Positions 1-11,039 of a stretch of DNA of 64,000 nucleotides are shown here, in pieces. How positions within the stretch are numbered: position 1 is the stretch's first letter; each line of letters begins with the position of its first letter. The stretch comes from Lathyrus oleraceus (taxonomy: Eukaryota > Streptophyta > Magnoliopsida > Fabales > Fabaceae), in NCBI RefSeq assembly GCF_024323335.1, contig NC_066581.1, forward strand, positions 229,912,539 through 229,976,538, read 5' to 3'. Below the pieces are notes generated by a model. It was not told the origin of the DNA. It saw only the letters and a program-made list of their open reading frames with translations, and did no database searches. Position numbers and translations under genes: made by a program.

Positions 1-2127
1 TTGGTGTCAAGTTTTAATTCCTTCGATCTGAACTTGTTATGAAGTTTTTGCATGATTTAATTATGGATCTTGCATGAGCATGAAATGATGAATTGATTGG
101 TGTTAGTTTTGTTGATTTCTGGATGTTTTTGGATTTTTCTGGAAAATTCGTATGAACACCATGCAATCTTCATCTTCAACCTATGAAGATCATGCGTTTC
201 CAGAACTTGCTATGAGGTTGCTAGGATTTAGCTACGAAACATTCATCCATTTGTTACGAATTCTGGAAATGCGCTAGGCTTAGGGCTTTAGTTGAAACGA
301 GGTCATTTTAGGTTGCGCGTGCATTAGTTCAAATGTGGCAATGGTTCGATCCTGGCCGAGTGTAGTTTTTCAAATTTCCTTGCTATTTTCACCTTTCCCT
401 CCTATTTTCCAATGCTAGCTCATTTTGATTTCAAATTTTTGCATCAACTTCATAAAATCATATAAAATTGAAAAATGCATTAATTTCACTCCAATTTTTT
501 GCACAATGCTCCTTGGTTTGTCTACTTTTTTATGACCATAAATTTGCAAGTTGTGCCTGGATAAAAAATTAATTTGTGCTAGGATGTTTGAGTACATATG
601 CATGTGTGACATTGCCTTGATCTTTCCCTCATAAAATGCTAAAAAATGATCCAATGGCTTTGAAATTTTGTGTGTAGGTTCTAGACATGCTGATGACCAT
701 TTTGGCTTTGGTTTGACATTTTTCTCATGTTCCATCCCTGTTTTGTGTTCATGTTAACATGGTGTGACAATGCATGTCACACATTTGGATGTCCTATTTG
801 ATCATTTACATTGATAGACCAATTGCTCTCTTCTGTTTACAATTTTTTTTGTGATGATCATGTTAGATGTTTGGATTGCTCATGAATTTTGCCAAGATCG
901 TTTGAGTCATTTATGATTTAATGTGCATTTTTCTTCTTGATGTCCAAATGTGACTACCATTTGCATGCCTTGCCATGTTTTGCTCATAAAATGAACATGC
1001 CTAATGATTTTGATGTGAGCCCTTTTGAGACTTGTTCTTGATTGAATAAAGATGATTCATGTTAAGTTTGAGCTTCTGTTTTGGATTTTTAATCCATTTT
1101 TGACCCTAGGCTTTGACCTAGTGGTTTGGACTTATCATTTGAATTGTGATTTCAGGTTCAAGAATACATCTCTATAGTTGATGATGCTCCTTCCTTTGAG
1201 CTTGATTATTGGTTGTTGTGGACTAACATTGGTGTGTTTTGTAGGCCTTGATGAGGGTTCACTTGTGTTTATGGCTTGCTCATTGTTGTTTGATTGGCCT
1301 TGTCTATCTGTCTGACATTGACTGTTGTCTGTTTATTTGAATTGTGTACTGACTGGTTAGCTGTTTGCACAGGTACTTTAGTAGCTTTAACTCATTGCTT
1401 GAGTTTCCTAGCTTGGCTTGTGGTTTGCTTACCACTGAGGTATAACTCCTCTAACTTCATGTAGTCTGGAAGACCTATTGTTATTGGTAGGCACCTGTCT
1501 GAAGCCCTCCTTAAGAGGCAATGTTTGTGATTGTTTATCTTTGTGCCTTGTACATACAAAGACCTCCTAAGTGAAGAGGCATTGGCAGATACAAGGGATG
1601 TGCAATCCATCCCCTGCTATTCAGTTGAGTCATTCATCCTGCTCACACCATTGTGTTGATGCACTTTGAATCAAAACCCAAGATCCTGTTGTGTCAGTCA
1701 TGTGGAGAAGAGTCCCACATTCTGGACTCCCATGCTTTCATTTGTCTGAAGCTCTCCCAGGCCAGGGATAAGAGCTATGAGGTCTTACCCTCATTCCCAT
1801 TTCATCTGTTTCACCCTAACTCTCAATGTTAGGGTTAAGAGCTAACCACACCCCATTCTAGTGGCTTGTTTGTCGAGGTTGACATGACCCCTTGACTAAA
1901 GCCTAACCCTGTATGAGCCATCTGTTTGCATATAGTGTGTGTGCTTGCTTTTGTGCTTGTGTTTGATTGTGCTGTTTAGGATAGCTTGCTTCCTGTGTAA
2001 GTTAGATTAGAAACCTCAACATAGGGATCGTATGCATGACAACTTCTAGGCTCGAGTCGTAGTCTCCCTAGTAGTTTGTGTCTCCCTTTGTCTCTTGTTA
2101 GGATAGAAGTTCTTTCCCTGTTAAGGG

Positions 2128-2641
2128 GAACTACGTTGCCCTGATCCTCATACCAGATGAGGTACGTAGGTAGGAGATCGTGCGAGATCTCTCCGGGCAC
2201 CCTTTTCCTTTTTTGTGTGCGTTTGCTTGACAGTTATTAGACTCGAGTTCCAGACTCCCTTTTAGCTTGTCTGTTTGATAACCTCTTGTGTTTGTTTGTA
2301 TGGAGTCTGATGTAAGTCCTGCGATTGGCATTCGGTTTCCTCGTTTGTGTTTGTTGTGTGGAGTCTGACGTAAGTCCAGTGATTGGCAGTCGGTTTCTTG
2401 TTTGTGTTTGTGTGCTTGGAGTCTGATGTAAGTCCAGCGATTGGCATTAGGTTTCCTTGTTTGGGTTTGTTGTTTGGAGTCGGACGTAAGACCAGCCATT
2501 GGCAGTCTGTTTCCGCTTGTTTGTTTGCTTTGACGTCTCAGCGTTTGTGCGTGTGTTTTGTTTCGGCGTGCGTTAGCCGAACTACGGTAGCTCTGATTCC
2601 ATTCCAGATGAGATACGTAGGCATAGGATGCAATATCCTAG
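2128..2641 (+). other. Structured U5 modules 1 and 2 of LTR C
   Basis: Two modules of about 65-70 nt share the core GAACTACG, CTGAT, a hairpin, then TACGTAGG. Module 1 is 2128-2197, with stem CCTCAT/ATGAGG around 2150-2162 and a following GAGATC/GATCTC hairpin. Module 2 is 2579-2641 and ends in the hairpin TAGGAT-GCAAT-ATCCTA. Module 3 of this LTR is displaced to 20791-20857 by the Ogre A insertion. The function is unknown; the structure is read by eye. Confidence 0.6.
2285..2510 (+). repeat. About 65-bp tandem repeat in U5 of LTR C
   Basis: Four diverged copies of a unit built around GGAGTCTGATGTAAGTCC and GATTGGCA, spaced 55-65 bp. The same unit occurs in reverse in the LTRs of Ogre A (3140-3320), in + orientation in Ogre B (38190-38290), and as a more distant version in LTR E (41700-42080). 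It gives false repetitive reading frames on both strands. Confidence 0.75.
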
Positions 2642-2645
2642 CGAG
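2641..2645. other. Target-site duplication GCGAG, left copy
   Basis: GCGAG directly precedes the TG at 2646 and is repeated directly after the CA at 20767 (20768-20772). A 5-bp duplication is normal for LTR retrotransposons and fixes both borders of Ogre A. Confidence 0.95.
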
Positions 2646-2829
2646 TGTCGCATTACGCGAAAAACCGGCGGGAAAACAAGAACAACAGAGCCGCCACCGT
2701 GCGTTATTTATCCTAAAAGAGGGAAAGGAAACGCTCAGAGTAAACCTGGAAAAGACATGGTCTCGCGACCAAAGAGAATGGGATCGGGAGTCGGTTATGC
2801 GAAGGGAAGGTATTAGCACCCCTACGCAT

Positions 2830-3446
2830 CCGTCGTACTCGACGGGATCCACGCACAATAGGGAGGAAAATGGTTGCTAAACACTGCTCACACACACACA
2901 CACTGGCTGAAAGAGACACAAGAAAAACAGACTGAAACTGACTCGGCAGGATATCGCATCCTGGGCCTACTTAGTCTATCAGGCATAGACATCAGAGTCG
3001 AAGTAGTTCGGACTGGGGAAACGACACATGCTCGCTAGGATATCGCATCCTATGCATACGTATCTTCTTGGACGAAAGAAGAATCAGAGCATTCGTAGCT
3101 CGGCTGACACACGCTAAACAAACTCACACAAACACGGGCAAACGTGGAGCCCGACTGCCAATCACTGGACTTACATCAGCATCCGAACCAAAACACACAC
3201 AAAAGGGCAAACGTGGAGCCCGAATGCCAATCACTGGACTTACATCAGCATCCGAACCAAACAGACCCACACTGGAACCCGAATGCCACTCGATGGACTT
3301 ACATCAACTTCCAAGCACACAACAACACACACAGAGGGGTTGAAGACACAAAGGTGGAAAAAGAAAAAAAAGGGCGCCCGGAGAGATCAACTCAATCTCC
3401 TGCCTACGTACCTCATCTGGTATGAGGATCAGGGCTACGTAGTTCC
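2830..3446 (-). other. Structured U5 modules of Ogre A, 3' LTR
   Basis: On the minus strand the order is module 1 (3446-3372; stem CCTCAT/ATGAGG at 3411-3427), module 2 (3105-3030; 7-bp stem TCTTCTT/AAGAAGA at 3063-3082) and module 3 (3012-2941; stem GTCTAT/ATAGAC at 2974-2990). Then comes the hairpin CCGTCG-AGTA-CGACGG (2845-2830). Modules 2 and 3 each end in an AGGAT-GCGAT-ATCCT hairpin. The stems differ from those in LTRs B and C but still pair. Confidence 0.65.
3140..3320 (-). repeat. Tandem repeat in U5 of Ogre A LTR
   Basis: Three copies of a 57-70-bp unit containing TGGACTTACATCA and CGAATGCCA. It is the reverse-strand counterpart of the U5 repeat in LTRs C and B, and is also present at 16352-16532 in the other LTR. 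Confidence 0.75.
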
Positions 3447-6400
3447 CCTATGCAGGGAAAAAGGACTAGCCTAACCAGATAACAGAGGGAGACACAACAC
3501 TAGGGAGACTACGACTCGAGCCTAGATGTTGTCATGCAAAATCATCCCTAAGTTAAGGTTTCTAGCTAACTGGCACAGGGAGCCAGCCTATCCTAAACAT
3601 GACTTGCACAGGAAGCAAGCCACACCTAACTTGCACAGGAAGCAAGTCTAAACTAAACCTAACTTGCACAGGAAGCAAGTCAAACAAACACACAAGCACA
3701 AGTAACACACACTATATGCAAGCAATAGGCTCAAACAAGGTTAGGTTTTAGTTGAGGGGTCATATCAACCTCAACAAACAAACCACTGGAATTGGGTTAA
3801 AGGTGCTCTTAACCTTGCCATTGAGGGGCTAAGGTGAAGCAGATGAAAGGAGATGAGGGGTGTGCCTCATTGCTCTTATCCCTGGCCAGGGAGAGCATTT
3901 GAATATCAGAAGGTGTGGGAGTTCAGAAAGGGGGAACTCTCTCCACAAGTTAGACTCTATAGATCTTGGGTTTTTACTCACTATGCATCAACACAGGTAG
4001 TGTGAGCAAGGTGAATGACACACAGACTAGCAGGGGATAGATTGCATATCCCTTGGGTTCTGCCAATTGCCTCTTCACTTAGGAGGTCTTTGAATATGTA
4101 CAGGGACAATTTTAAACAGTCAAAAACATTGCCTCTTAAGGAGGACTTCAGACAGTTGCCTGGCCAAGTAACAGGCCAGGTCTTCCAGACTACATGAAGA
4201 TGAGAAGTTATACCTCAATGCAAATTGCTATTCAAGCAAACCAAAGCAAAAGTTCACAAGGAACTAAGCAACTAAAAGTACCTGAAACCAGTCAAACAAC
4301 ATTAGTATACAAGTCACAGTTAAGTCAAAATGAAACAGAAGGTCAACAGTCAACACAATCAGATAAATGTGCAATGCACAAGGCTCAAGGCATGTGAGCC
4401 AAGCACCCTACAAAACAAATAGGTTAGTCATGATAAAACAGGCAAACTCAATCAATTTGAATTGGTCTCATTGGTTATTTGTTGGTTAACCTGAAAACAT
4501 GAACTCAAATGTGAGTAACATGACCACTAGGACAAGCCTAGGGTCAAAAGGGGATGAGAAAGTCAAAACAGCAGATGGTAAGTGTCCAAAATCATGTTCA
4601 AACAATCAAGAAAAAAGCTCAATTGGTTTCACATTCATATCAATCATCATCATCATTTCATGAACAAATTAGGTCAAGGCATGGCATATGGAAGCTCATA
4701 GAAGTCAACAGCAAGACCTAACTCAAAACCAATCTCAAACATTTCAAAAAAATCATCAAATAAATCATGGTCAAACATAATCCATAGCATGGTAAGCATG
4801 TCAAATTTCAACTCATTTGGACAAGTAGAAGGTGGTCAATGAAAATCAGAAAGGCAAGGCAATTTTAAGCATGCTCAAAGAAGTCAACCAAACATGCATC
4901 AACTTGAGAAAATCATAAATCAGTGATAGCATATGAGAAATGAATGGGATCAAAACCATGGCAAAGCTTAAGATGTCTTCCAATCACATATCAAATTTCA
5001 TGTCCATCCAATAAAGTATGAGAATTTCACAAGTGAAATGGGAACATGTGTCACAAAAGGTCAACATAAGACCAAACAGGGGACAAAAATATCAAACAAT
5101 TAGGAAATGCAACAAACAATTCCACAAAAAATCACATGTAAACAAGACATACACAAGTGCATTCATGCAAAAAATCAAAGCAATTTGAGGTCAAGAAGTA
5201 TGGTAAAGAAAATCATGAAGTTGCACATCAATGGTGTGACACAAATTGTCACACCCTAATTCAAAAAATCATAACTCTCAAACCAGAAATGATAAATTCA
5301 CAAACTCTAAAGCAAAATCACCATGAATGTGTCTAGTTTAAGCACAAACAATTTCAAAGCCATTGGATAATGCATCATCATTTCACAAATGTTTTGGCAA
5401 AGGGTACAAAAAATGGACACATGAACAAAACCCTAGCACAATTAAAAAACCATCCATGCCAAAAATCTGGAAAATATATGATAAAAAACTAGAGATTGAG
5501 ATGAACAATTGGCAAAAAATCCCATTAATTTTGGATGAAAAATGAAGGTGCTATGATTTTTGCAAGATTGTGTAACAAAATGAAATAAAAATTAAAATGG
5601 GAAATGATTAAATGATATGATTAAATGGCCAATGGCAGATTTGTAATTAATTTAAAAAAAAACAAAAGGGCTCCAAGCACCAAACGGTGCGTTTGGATAA
5701 GTGGATTGGCTCAGCCAATCAGAACCAGCGCATGGGAAGCGCATGCATGCCCTAGGTGGATGAAATCCGCAGGAAACTCATGTGTTTCCGCAGGTAATGT
5801 CGCAGCGACCCTGTATGAAGGCTGCGGCTAAATCCGCGGGAAAAAAGGCAGTTTCATGAACAGCATGAAGATCCTCATGATCTTCATGCACGAAATTTCC
5901 AGGAAATTCAAATAGTTCCAGAAGTAAAAATTAGTCACATATTCATGAAGATCCACCATTACTTGACACGAATCAACATGCAATTTGTCTAAAAACAACA
6001 ACAACACCAAGAATCGATCAAATCTAAACATGAACAAGAAACTTCAAAACCCTCGTTCTCTCTCATTTTGGCATGGTTTCATGCGATTCAAAGCTTAAAC
6101 GAATCAGCAAGCCATGACCTATAACATCATGTCAACTAACAACAAAATAATGGAGGTCGAATTCATACCTCTTGTAGAACAGAGCTCGATTCAGCTGCCA
6201 TAAAACCTTGCCACGTCCAAATGCTTCTTCTGTCACGCTTAAGGAGATGTTTAGAAGGAATATCCAAGCTTAGCTTAGCATGATTGGACCAGATTTAATG
6301 TTTTACCATTGTTGCTCTTGCTTTCCACAGCTCCAAATGTGCACGATTTCATGAGTTTCTTGGCTTGAAAATGTGTAGTAATGATGCTAGATGAAAACCA

Positions 6401-6534
6401 GAGTAAGCACCATGCAAGTTGTTTCAAGAGTTGAGGAAAAAAATGAGAACAAAAAGTGAGATATTTTTGAGAGCAAAATGGATTTGATCTGTTTTGTGTA
6501 TGGTGTGCTAGGGTTTTTCAGCATGGAAAATGAA

Positions 6535-6542
6535 ATATATAT
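6535..6542 (-). promoter_or_regulatory. Probable TATA box, Ogre A 3' LTR
   Basis: An ATATATAT stretch about 1.03 kb into the minus-strand LTR. The same position relative to the LTR start holds TATATAA in Ogre B (35000-35006) and ATATATA in LTR E (44947-44953). All three are followed by a CCCTA-containing segment. Confidence 0.5.
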
Positions 6543-7575
6543 GCTGTTTAACTTTGCTAATTGTTTGGTTAGTGAGTGGTAATCACCATTTCCATAAAAG
6601 AGGTAATTTTACCAATTTGTGAAATTCCACTCAATGTTGAAAGGGCATGGATACAGGTGCGAATTTTGGGCCTCAAGCATGTCCAAAATGTGATTTGTGA
6701 TCAATTCCAAGTGGCAAAATATGTTGGAAAGGGTTATTTTGAAAAGTCAATTTTTTACTACACTTGAAATTAATTCATGCCACTCCAAAAATGCCATTTT
6801 GATTGGTGATGTTTTGGTGAATGATGATGACATATTTGGAAAGAGGGGATAAAATGTGACTTGTTGCAAAAAACCCCACCCAATTTGGCCAAATGGTTTG
6901 AGAGATATGGCCTTTTGAAGTTCAAAAATTTCTGAAAATGATTTGATCATAACTTGCCAACCATACATGGGAATTGAGTGTTCTTGGACCTTTTGGAAAT
7001 GGGAGAACAATATCTTCAACTTTCATGTTGGGCAAAAATTCATTTGAAGCTTGTATCATGATGTAAGTTTGAGGATCACGACTTTCCATTTTTGGCAAAT
7101 TCCAATTACAGGTCAACTTTCTATTTTTGGAAATTTCTTGTCTGGCTTCAAATTCTTCCATGATGGTGTTTGACATGTTATATGAGGCCTATATGGACAT
7201 GAATGAGCCCTCTCAAACCAAATCCCACCTTGAAATCCATAAAATCAGGCCCAGTTGACCAAGGTTGACTTTTTAGGGTTTCTGGTAAACTATGCATTGA
7301 CTGATGACTTCTGAACATCCAATCCTTGACCAAAACACTTCCAAAGGACCCTCAAGTCATGTGAACATGTTGGACCAACCCTAGGGCCTTGGCTCAATGA
7401 AAATTGTACTTGCTTGCTTGATTGACTGACCTCCTGACCAGTTTGACCTAATTCTTCTGAATGGCTTGCACTTGGGCAAAAGGGACAATGCAATGTTATG
7501 CAGTGGACCATGTTAATGTTATGTCCTAATATGAGAATGTATGTACAATGGTAGGTGCAAATTTGAGGTGCTACA

Positions 7576-7588
7576 GATGCCCCTATTC
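7576..7588 (-). other. Polypurine tract of Ogre A
   Basis: On the minus strand the LTR start TGTAGCACC is preceded by GAATAGGGGCATC, a short purine-rich stretch in the place of the plus-strand primer. Confidence 0.6.
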
Positions 7589-7844
7589 AATCAGCTGGGA
7601 ACCCGAGCGGATGATAGCAACGACTGTCAGACTTTCAGGGTAAACAGGGATTGAATACCAAGAACCGTAGAATTTGCACAATACAAGGATCCACCAATGG
7701 AAACGTCCACTGGGGTTTGATATCTATTACTGGGTATATATTTTTTGGTTTTTGTTTGTTCAAAGGGTACGGCCACATCCAAACATCACAACGATGATGA
7801 ATGGGAATAAAAATCACAACTAGATGCCAACGGACAACTAGGAA

Positions 7845-8465
7845 AAACTCAACGTTTACCGAGACCAACGGAGAGGTAACCAGACATTAATGAATGACTG
7901 GAAAGGATACAACCATACGTCAATGGACGAAATGGGAAAAACTCAACGTTTACCAAGACCAACGGAGAGGTAAACAACTGGGGACGACCAGGAAAAACTC
8001 GACGTTTATCGAAACCAACGGAGAGGTAACCAGACATTAATGAATGGCTGGAAGAGATACAACCATACGTCGACGGACGAAATAGGAAAACCTCAACGTT
8101 TACCAAGACCAACGGAGAGGTAACCAGACATTAATGAATGACTGGAAGGGATACAACCACACGTCAACGGACGAAATGGGAAAAACTCAACGTTTACCAA
8201 GACCAACGGAGAGGTAACCAGACATTAATGAATGACTGGAAGGGATACAACCACACGTCAACGGACGAAATGGGAAAAATTCAACGTTTACCAAGACCAA
8301 CGGAGAGGTAACCAGACATTGATGAATGACTGGAAGGGATACAACCATACGTCAAAGGACGAGATGGGAAAAACTCAACGTTTATCGAAACCAACGGAGA
8401 GGTAACCAACTGGGGACGAACAGAAAAAACTCGACGTTTATCGAAACCAACGGAGAGGTAACCAG
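7845..8465. repeat. 94-bp tandem array with 56-bp short units
   Basis: CCAACGGAGAGGTAA recurs at 7863, 7959, 8015, 8109, 8203, 8297, 8391 and 8447. The spacings are 96, 56, 94, 94, 94, 94 and 56 bp. The short units lack the GACATTAATGAATGACTGG part and carry CAACTGGGGACGA instead. Small reading frames crossing the array are repeat artefacts. Confidence 0.9.
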
Positions 8466-8466
8466 A

Positions 8467-9012
8467 CATTTACTGATGAATGGGAGGACTCGACCAGACA
8501 TCAACGGATGAATGGGAGAAAACTCGACGTTTACAGACATCGAAAGATGATGTTTACAGACACCAAAAGATCAACCAGACATTTACTGATGAATGGGAAA
8601 ACTCGACGTTTACAGACATCGAAAGATGATGTTTACAGACACCAAAAGATCGACCAGACATTTACTGATGAATGGGAAAACTCGACGTTTACCGACATCG
8701 AAAGATGATGTTTACAGACACCAAAAAGATCGACCAGACATTTACTGATGAATGGGAAGACTCGACGTTTACAGACATCGAAAGATGATGTTTACAGACA
8801 CCAAAAAGATCGACCAAACATTTACTGATGAATGGGAAGACTCGACGTTTACAGACATCGAAGGATGATGTTTACAGACATCAAAAGAAGACCAGACACT
8901 TACGCATGACTGGGAAAGCACCGAAAGATGGTGTTTACCGACACCAAAGAAGACCAGACACTTACGCATGACTGGAAAATCACCGGAAGATGGTGTTTAC
9001 CGACACCAAAGA
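8467..9012. repeat. About 80-bp tandem array
   Basis: CATTTACTGATGAATGGG recurs at 8467, 8580, 8659, 8739 and 8819, with a diverged form (CACTTACGCATGACTGG) at 8897 and 8959. The period is 78-80 bp in the core, 113 bp at the left and 62 bp at the right. Each unit contains two GATGTTTAC-like words. It adjoins the 94-bp array and shares CTCGACGTTTA with it, which suggests a common origin. Confidence 0.88.
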
Positions 9013-9079
9013 AACAACACACGCGGGTGCTAACGGGATAATGACATCTACAAGATGAACGGGCAAGGCTGAACACTTG

Positions 9080-10190
9080 CAGGGGGTCTCACTGGGGAGA
9101 AACAGGCTTTCCTTTCACCAACGGATGAGGAAATAAACCTCTGTGGGGATTATCAACACCAAATGTTGACTGGAGCAACTGTAGCAAATGTGTCGTACGG
9201 GTTGAGCAAAAATCTGCCTCTGCAGGGGATACGGTCTGATTGGGTTTCGAACACATGAATGCATATGTTTGAATTTTTTCTATGGCGTAATGCTCCATTT
9301 ATGAATGGAAATGCTACACGATTTTTGAAGATGCAATGATCACTACATGCAAAATGCAAATGAACCCTGGCTAGGGAGCCAAAATGATCAGATACTCTGA
9401 CTCTGTGGGGAGACTCCTCTTGGGGAAATACTCTGCGGGGAACTCTGCTTAGGGAATGGTAAAGCGACTTCGCTGGGAGGAAGACTCAACCAACCCTCAG
9501 ATAGGATAAACTCTGCTTGGAGAATATTTGTTACTCCGCTGGGGACGACCCACGCAATCCACAGGTAGAATCAACTCAGCTGGGGATGCAGCTATCAATC
9601 TGCTTCGGAAACTCGTCCAATCCACTGGTAAGACGAACTCTGCTGGAGAAATATGTCATTGAGACCCGCTCCACTCGGGGAACTTGCTGAGAAAAAATCA
9701 CTCAACACCAATCTCTGCTGAGGAGAACAACTGTGGTGGGGATGATAACACATCATCTCATACTGGAGATGAACTTCCACAACCCTGCTGGGGAGAAGCA
9801 CTCACGGCCATGCTGGAGATAACAGTATCACAAACCCAATTGCTGGGAACACACAAACAGTCTACTGATAGACTCCGCTGGGGAACTCCCGGGGAAAATA
9901 ACTGCCAGGCGCTCAGCGGGGATTCTCAAATGGGGAAATCTGCAAGCACAAGCTTGCTGGGGATAAGCAATCCTTGGATCTGCTGGGGGAATTAGGCACT
10001 GTCCACAGGCATCTCTGCAGGGGAATTAACGCTGATAGCTTCAATACTGGCTTGGGCCGGGGAAACGTCCTTCACCCTAGGAAACATTCTTCCCCTGCCC
10101 CTGCTGGGGACGCGACAACCTTCAGGCTTACTGAGGAGACAACGATCTCGAATCTGTCGGGAAGATCACACTCTCAGACCACTGGGGAGA
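9080..10190. repeat. Dispersed PBS-like motif cluster (CTGCTGGGGA), antisense to Ogre A
   Basis: About 25 copies of a degenerate word close to ACTCTGCTGGGGA occur on the + strand at irregular 20-60-bp spacing, e.g. 9401, 9532, 9571, 9640, 9715, 9784, 9870, 9953, 9978 and 10101. The PBS core of this family reads GACTCTGCTGGGGA. Ogre A is on the minus strand, so its RNA would carry the complement, which can pair with its own PBS and resembles the tRNA acceptor strand. The origin and meaning are open. Confidence 0.65.
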
Positions 10191-11039
10191 TACGGCTTAC
10201 TTGCCATGGGATAGCAGTCGACTCGTCGAACACTGGTATTCATCGTCCATCCACAATGTCGACTTTCCACTCTTAATAATTTCCAGACTCATCTGGACTT
10301 TTCTGCTCCATCATCTTGTATTCCCAACTCGTCCGTACTTTTCGGGGGTTGAACTCCTGGGATTCATACATACTTTCCAATCATCAAACTTTGAAGAGTC
10401 TTCTTGATTAACCTTTCAGGATCGTCGTCGTGACTCTGTCACAGGCTTCACACTGTTTAACTATCTCTTTCCCCTGACCAGGCTCTGCAGGGATCTTTCG
10501 TCACAAAGGGTTCACGTTGCCACCGGCAAACGAATGAATATATCTAACAGTACCTGCACAAGAAATCATCAGATAAAGGCGTGCCCCAGGCATGCCCCAA
10601 GCGTTTAAATATTTCAACACTTAGGTCACTCAAACTTCCAAGTAAGATTTCCAGATTTCAATCTCACAAGCATGCACCGGAAGGGACCTCTATGTTTTAA
10701 AATGCAAATATTCTTATCAAAATAAACGGATGTTTTCGTAATCAAAGCGGTAACGACACCAAAACAAAATTTATTTGACCGAACCCACGCTTTATTGACT
10801 GGAACAAAAGATGGCTCGCAATCGAGCAATACGCAGGAAGCAAACCCTGGAAAGAGGTGATTGCATATAAACAGGAAAAAATCTATCCTAATGGCAACAT
10901 GAAACCGTGATCTCATCGGGTTCCAACTCGGTTACACCTCATATGTCCTCAAGACTTTCCGCACTTTCTGTCTTCTGAACAAAACGCTTCCAATCGGTCT
11001 CTGTCGGAGATTCTCCAAGTCATCATGAGCACAAACGAA

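Larger units (their letters stand above)
1..2645 (+). mobile_element. Ogre-type LTR C, left part (start off window)
   Basis: This is the 3' two-thirds of a long LTR in + orientation. It aligns along its length with the Ogre B LTR from about 35870 onward: for example the segment at 1437-1530 (GTCTGGAAGACCT, then CTGTCTGAAGCCCTCC) matches 37315-37405. It is cut at 2645 by Ogre A and resumes at 20773. The visible part totals about 3.0 kb, so the LTR start and its TATA region lie left of the window. The many small reading frames here are U5 sequence and not genes. It is either a 3' LTR or a solo LTR, because no primer-binding site follows its end at 21157. Confidence 0.85.
2646..7575 (-). repeat. 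3' LTR of Ogre A (4930 bp)
   Basis: It starts TGTAGCACCTC on the minus strand at 7575 and ends TAATGCGACA at 2646. It is near-identical to 15858-20767. A TATATAT stretch at 6535-6542 (minus) marks the likely promoter, about 1.03 kb into the LTR, leaving a very long R-U5 part. Structured modules lie at 2941-3446 and an AGTA-loop hairpin at 2830-2845. All small reading frames inside it are repeated in the other LTR and show no protein-like conservation. Confidence 0.95.
7589..11020 (-). other. Long 3' UTR of Ogre A
   Basis: About 3.4 kb between the last recognisable pol peptide (near 11040) and the PPT. No credible coding region is seen. It holds three blocks annotated separately: a 94/56-bp array, an 80-bp array and a region dense in CTGCTGGGGA-like motifs. 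Hypervariable 3' UTRs with tandem repeats that can seed satellites are known for legume Ogre elements. Confidence 0.8.

Noticed and set aside
2383..2880. 165-codon + strand frame and overlapping minus-strand frames
   Set aside because: It spans the border between LTR C and Ogre A and consists of U5 tandem repeats, so it is not an evolved coding region.
3068..3425. Repetitive frames with LPITGLTSASEP words, also at 16280-16637
   Set aside because: Two frames are open over the same tandem DNA repeat and the units are non-coding U5 repeats in other LTRs.
7635..8969. Repetitive reading frames in the 94-bp and 80-bp arrays
   Set aside because: Periods of 94 and 80 bp are not multiples of three and the frames exist on both strands; this is a tandem DNA array.
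7845..9012. CRISPR array
   Set aside because: Regular repeats are present, but there are no unique spacers and the context is a plant retrotransposon 3' UTR.
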